A stretch of 9,706 nucleotides of DNA. It comes from Bacteriovoracaceae bacterium. Its GTDB lineage: Bacteria > Bdellovibrionota > Bacteriovoracia > Bacteriovoracales > Bacteriovoracaceae. A program made the translations under genes and the position numbers. Each line of letters begins with the position of its first letter. Within the stretch, counting starts at the first letter, position 1. Of the stretch, positions 6,988-9,706 are shown one piece after another. The stretch is taken from contig JAGLCH010000149.1 in assembly GCA_023146355.1 (NCBI GenBank), positions 1 to 9,706 on the forward strand, in the 5' to 3' direction. The notes under the pieces were generated by a model. The model was not told the DNA's origin. It searched no databases and saw only the letters and a program-made list of their open reading frames with translations.

Positions 6988-8737
6988 CTTTTAACCCTAT
7001 AAAACTAAATTTCTCCAGATCAAACAGCCCCTTATCACTTAGCTTGAGCGTTGGAATAACAGGAAGTGCTAAAAAGGCCATCTGTAAAAATGGAGCATCC
7101 AAAGTCACACCCATTCCTTTAAATGTCTTATGAAGTTGCATCTGATCTTTAACAATCTCAGGTGCAGACTTCATACTCATAAGTCCTCCAATAGGAAGAT
7201 CCAAAGAGAAGAGAATCTTTCCATCTTTTGCTGTACAAAAGCCGCCTCCCTTCTTAATTAGATGATTTACAGCTTTTGCCATATCTTTGTCATTCGTACC
7301 AGTAACAACTATATTGTGGCAATCATGAGCAACGGATGATGCTAGTGCCCCCGCCTGAAGACCAAAGCCCTTCACCAAACCAATTGATGGGGCCTGCTCA
7401 TTTCCGTATCGCTCAATTACTGAAATTTTCAAAATATCATTATCCTCAAATGTCGCTCCATTATGGATGACTTTAAGATGCTTTGTAATAATTTCACCAG
7501 GAATAACTTCCATTACATTGTAAGTTCCTTCTGTAAAATTTAAAGCAAAGCTCTCGTCCGTTAGAGGCCTACGGTCCATAGTATTTTCAATAGGAGGATT
7601 AGAGTTATTAAATTTATCACTAACACGCTCCTTCAGTTTTAGATCGTCAAGGGGAACTCCCTTAACAAAGACTTTATTTATAATAACTTTTTCGACATCA
7701 CTTATCAGTAAAATGTCGGCCTGCATCCCCGGAGCGATTAGGCCAAGTCTCTTAAGTCCAAAGTGGCGGGCCGGAGAATAGGTTGCCACTCGATATGCCA
7801 CATGAGATGCCAATTTATTTTCTTGAATAAGGTGACGTACCATTGAATCGATGTGACCATCATTTTTAATTTCATAAGGATTTCGATCATCAGTACACAA
7901 CATACAGTTCATTGAATTAAATTCAGTAATTACAGGGCCAAGCTCTTCGAGATTTTTTGCAACAGTCCCCTCTCGAATCATCATAAACATTCCCTTCTGG
8001 AGCTTCTCAATGGCCTCATCTGCCCGTATTGTCTCATGGCAGTTTTTAACTCCACCTGCAATATAGGCATTTAAATCTTTTCCCCTAAGAAGCGGGCAAT
8101 GGCCGTCTATACTAAGTCCATCAAACAATTCTATTTTATCAAGCACACCATCATCTCCACTTATAACACCGGGATAATTCATTACTTCTCCAAGGCCCAT
8201 AACGCTGGAGTGATCACGTAAACCCTTCATTGCTTTTATGTCGAGTTCACCGGCATTAGTCTCAAATCCCTTCAGGGCAGGAACACAAGAACTGATTTGA
8301 ACAAATTGATTTTGATCAGCGGCCTCACTACACCGAAGAAACCACTCGACACCTTTTTTTCCCATAACATTTGCAATCTCATGGGGGTCGCAGACGATTG
8401 AAGTAGTACCCCTTGGAAGTGTTTCTTTTTCAAATTCAAAAGGGTGCATCATTGAAGATTCAACATGAAGATGAGAATCAATAAAACCAGGAGTTGCAGT
8501 CATGCCTTTCCCGTCAACTACCCTTTCCGCCAAAGCATCAGAATACTCTATTCCAATTCCAGCAATTGTTCCGCCAACTACGACAATTGCTGATTCAGTA
8601 CTTCCACCGTTAATAAGGTCCATCAATTTAATATTTTTGATTAAAAGGTCTGCTTTTGCATCACCTCTGGCAACAGCAAGTACTGCCTTCATCTCTTGAC
8701 GATCAATTTTTTGGGTTTTCTTGTTTATAATACTCAT
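6980..8737 (-). CDS. ade: Adenine deaminase
   Basis: This enzyme converts adenine to hypoxanthine plus ammonia in purine salvage or catabolism and belongs to the amidohydrolase superfamily. The 585-residue length matches full-size bacterial adenine deaminases of the AdeC/YicP type. Numbered from the ATG: PGFIDSHLHVESSMMHP with metal ligands His89 and His91; GLGEVMN with Glu184; GHCPLL with His213; NCHET with His234; and CTDDRNP with Asp283/Asp284. The C-terminal adenine deaminase domain is complete, with AHDCHNIVVTGTND near 470-483 and the ending VIPTLKLSDKGLFD. No lesion is seen. Start choice: a GTG at 8740 directly precedes the ATG at 8737. The ATG is preferred, although the only ribosome-site-like stretch (GGAT, about 8743-8746) is weak. 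The gene is divergent from the nucleotidyltransferase gene and overlaps the GIY-YIG gene downstream. Confidence 0.96.
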   Translation of the reverse strand: MSIINKKTQKIDRQEMKAVLAVARGDAKADLLIKNIKLMDLINGGSTESAIVVVGGTIAGIGIEYSDALAERVVDGKGMTATPGFIDSHLHVESSMMHPFEFEKETLPRGTTSIVCDPHEIANVMGKKGVEWFLRCSEAADQNQFVQISSCVPALKGFETNAGELDIKAMKGLRDHSSVMGLGEVMNYPGVISGDDGVLDKIELFDGLSIDGHCPLLRGKDLNAYIAGGVKNCHETIRADEAIEKLQKGMFMMIREGTVAKNLEELGPVITEFNSMNCMLCTDDRNPYEIKNDGHIDSMVRHLIQENKLASHVAYRVATYSPARHFGLKRLGLIAPGMQADILLISDVEKVIINKVFVKGVPLDDLKLKERVSDKFNNSNPPIENTMDRRPLTDESFALNFTEGTYNVMEVIPGEIITKHLKVIHNGATFEDNDILKISVIERYGNEQAPSIGLVKGFGLQAGALASSVAHDCHNIVVTGTNDKDMAKAVNHLIKKGGGFCTAKDGKILFSLDLPIGGLMSMKSAPEIVKDQMQLHKTFKGMGVTLDAPFLQMAFLALPVIPTLKLSDKGLFDLEKFSFIGLKDE

Positions 8738-8749
8738 CACTTATATCCG

Positions 8750-8779
8750 TTGTTTCACACTTTATTATTAGTGTATACT
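8750..8779 (+). promoter_or_regulatory. Candidate promoter for the nucleotidyltransferase gene; shared -10 with ade
   Basis: On the plus strand TTGTTT (8750-8755) and TATACT (8774-8779) are 18 bases apart, a plausible sigma-70 promoter about 50 bases upstream of the nucleotidyltransferase ATG. The -10 contains the palindrome GTATAC (8773-8778), so the minus strand reads TATACA over 8777-8772 and could serve ade as well, although I see no good minus-strand -35. The rest of the 94-bp spacer (8738-8831) is AT-rich without other recognisable sites. Confidence 0.4.
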
Positions 8780-8831
8780 TACTCATTCATTGAAAAATCA
8801 TCTACCATCCTAATCGGAAAATGAAGGTTAA

Positions 8832-9425
8832 ATGTTTAGAGCAGTTGTCTTACTCATTACAGCAGCAGGTCGCTCTTCTAGAATGGGGAAGGCCAAGGGT
8901 ACTGTAAAAATAGGGAAACATGAGCTTCTCGAAACCCATATAGATAATTTCAAAAAAGCATTCCCCAGCTCACCAGTATATCTTGTCGTAGGCCATCACA
9001 TCGCAGAATACAGTCACTACGCTGATAAAGTAAAATTCATCCAAAATGAGAACTATGAATTAGGACAATTCTCATCAATCAGTATTGGCCTTCACAATTT
9101 ACCTGAAGTGACTCATGCGCAGGTATTGCTTCAACCAGTAGACCTTGCACCTGTACCGCCAGATATTTATCTGGCACTAGTAACAGCTGCTCCCGAAAAG
9201 GAAGTTGTGAAACCTGTATATAATAACAAAAGTGGTCATCCAATTTTACTAAGAGGCGAAGTACTCAAGTCAATTTTAAGTGCGCCCCCTACCCAGCGAC
9301 TAGATCAAATTTTAAAAGACAGGCACCTTTCCACAGTTAAGTGGATTGAAGTAACTACAGAAAACATTACAACCAACCTAAATTCTCCTCAGGAACTGAG
9401 GGCCTATATAAAGGACAATCTATGA
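8832..9425 (+). CDS. MobA/MocA-like NTP-transferase domain protein
   Basis: This 197-residue single-domain nucleotidyltransferase belongs to the MobA-like NTP_transf_3 family, closest in layout to MocA-type CTP:molybdopterin cytidylyltransferases. Seen motifs: LLITAAGRSSRMGKAKG (7-23), the nucleotide-binding signature with Arg17 and Lys22; NENYELGQFSSISIGL (72-87); LLQPVDLAP (99-107) with metal-binding Asp104; NNKSGHPILL (131-140), typical of MocA; and a terminal TNLNSPQEL (181-189) where family members often have DIDTPEDL, so an Asp is replaced by Asn here. The probable reaction is transfer of CMP (or another NMP) to an acceptor such as molybdopterin, but the acceptor cannot be proved from sequence. 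The start is supported by AAGG at 8824-8827 with a short 4-base spacer; the next in-frame Met would delete the signature loop. It overlaps the next gene by 4 nt (ATGA). Confidence 0.85.
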   Translation: MFRAVVLLITAAGRSSRMGKAKGTVKIGKHELLETHIDNFKKAFPSSPVYLVVGHHIAEYSHYADKVKFIQNENYELGQFSSISIGLHNLPEVTHAQVLLQPVDLAPVPPDIYLALVTAAPEKEVVKPVYNNKSGHPILLRGEVLKSILSAPPTQRLDQILKDRHLSTVKWIEVTTENITTNLNSPQELRAYIKDNL

Positions 9426-9706
9426 AAGTATTAATGGATCTTTGCATCGTACCAATTGGTGTTGGAACTTCTGTTTCAAAATATGTGGCTGAGTGTCACC
9501 GTGTCTTAGAAAAGCTTGGACTAAAAAACCAACTCCACTCATATGGAACAAACATTGAGGGCGAGTGGGATGATGTGATGAAAGCAGTTAAAATGTGCCA
9601 CGAAAAGGTTCATGCCATGGGAGCTCCAAGAATAACAACGACGATAAAACTAGGCACTAGAATTGACCGCGACCAAACCATGGAAGACAAAATTAATAGC
9701 GTGGAG
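9422..9706 (+). CDS. Thiamine-binding family protein (MTH1187/DUF77), 3' end outside window
   Basis: The reading frame opens at the ATG overlapping the preceding stop (ATGA) and stays open for 95 codons to the window edge. The sequence matches the MTH1187/YkoF-like thiamine_BP fold: MDLCIVPIGVGTSVSKYVAE at the start, then LHSYGTNIEGEWDDVMKAV (about 38-56), and APRITTTIKLGTRID near 71-85. Family members are usually about 95-110 residues, so only a few codons are likely missing. Homologues are small cytoplasmic ferredoxin-like proteins reported to bind thiamine or similar ligands; their physiological role is poorly defined. AAGGA at 9411-9415 lies 6 bases upstream, inside the nucleotidyltransferase gene, so translation is probably coupled. 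Confidence 0.88.
   Translation, partial: MKVLMDLCIVPIGVGTSVSKYVAECHRVLEKLGLKNQLHSYGTNIEGEWDDVMKAVKMCHEKVHAMGAPRITTTIKLGTRIDRDQTMEDKINSVE

Noticed and set aside
8502..8699. Plus-strand 65-codon frame opposite the ade N-terminus
   Set aside because: Antisense to conserved amidohydrolase sequence and resembling no known protein.

Overview
The window is 9.7 kb of compact bacterial DNA, low to moderate in GC. Shine-Dalgarno sites are clear, gaps are short and several stop/start codons overlap. I see no rRNA, tRNA, CRISPR, integrase or transposase, so it reads as ordinary chromosome. A glycogen-turnover cluster, a soluble hybrid kinase and short overlapping gene pairs suggest a Gram-negative bacterium. 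A Bdellovibrionota/deltaproteobacteria-like or Bacteroidota-like lineage would fit, but this is a tentative impression, not a measurement.

Left half (1-5405, minus strand): three alpha-glucan genes read leftward. In transcription order they are a GT4 glycogen/starch synthase-like glycosyltransferase (5405-4092), a GH57 alpha-amylase-like hydrolase (3923-2721) and a GT35 alpha-glucan phosphorylase, glgP (2654-99). A strong hairpin at 56-87 closes the cluster. Together they could build, trim and phosphorolyse a glycogen-like store. No ADP-glucose pyrophosphorylase or GH13 branching enzyme is present here. A 26-bp alternating purine-pyrimidine tract with a TG microsatellite lies just upstream of the GH57 gene.

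Middle (5406-6987): a 219-bp divergent intergenic region separates the glycogen cluster from a plus-strand gene for a cytoplasmic receiver-histidine kinase protein (REC, coiled coil, HisKA, HATPase). Its 3' end overlaps tail-to-tail with a small GIY-YIG nuclease-fold gene on the minus strand.

Right half (6980-9706): adenine deaminase (ade, minus) is the upstream partner of the GIY-YIG gene, with an 8-nt overlap. Across a 94-bp divergent promoter region, a MobA/MocA-like nucleotidyltransferase gene (plus) overlaps by 4 nt a thiamine-binding (MTH1187/DUF77) protein gene that runs off the window end. Ade makes hypoxanthine, and MocA-type enzymes mature the molybdenum cofactor of hydroxylases that can oxidise hypoxanthine. 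The divergent pair could therefore belong to one purine-catabolic function, but that is inference.

I did not find a clear new defence or mobile system. The most interesting points are the repeat tract at the GH57 promoter region, the Asn replacing the acidic residue beside the kinase phospho-acceptor His, and the ade/GIY-YIG/kinase overlap arrangement.
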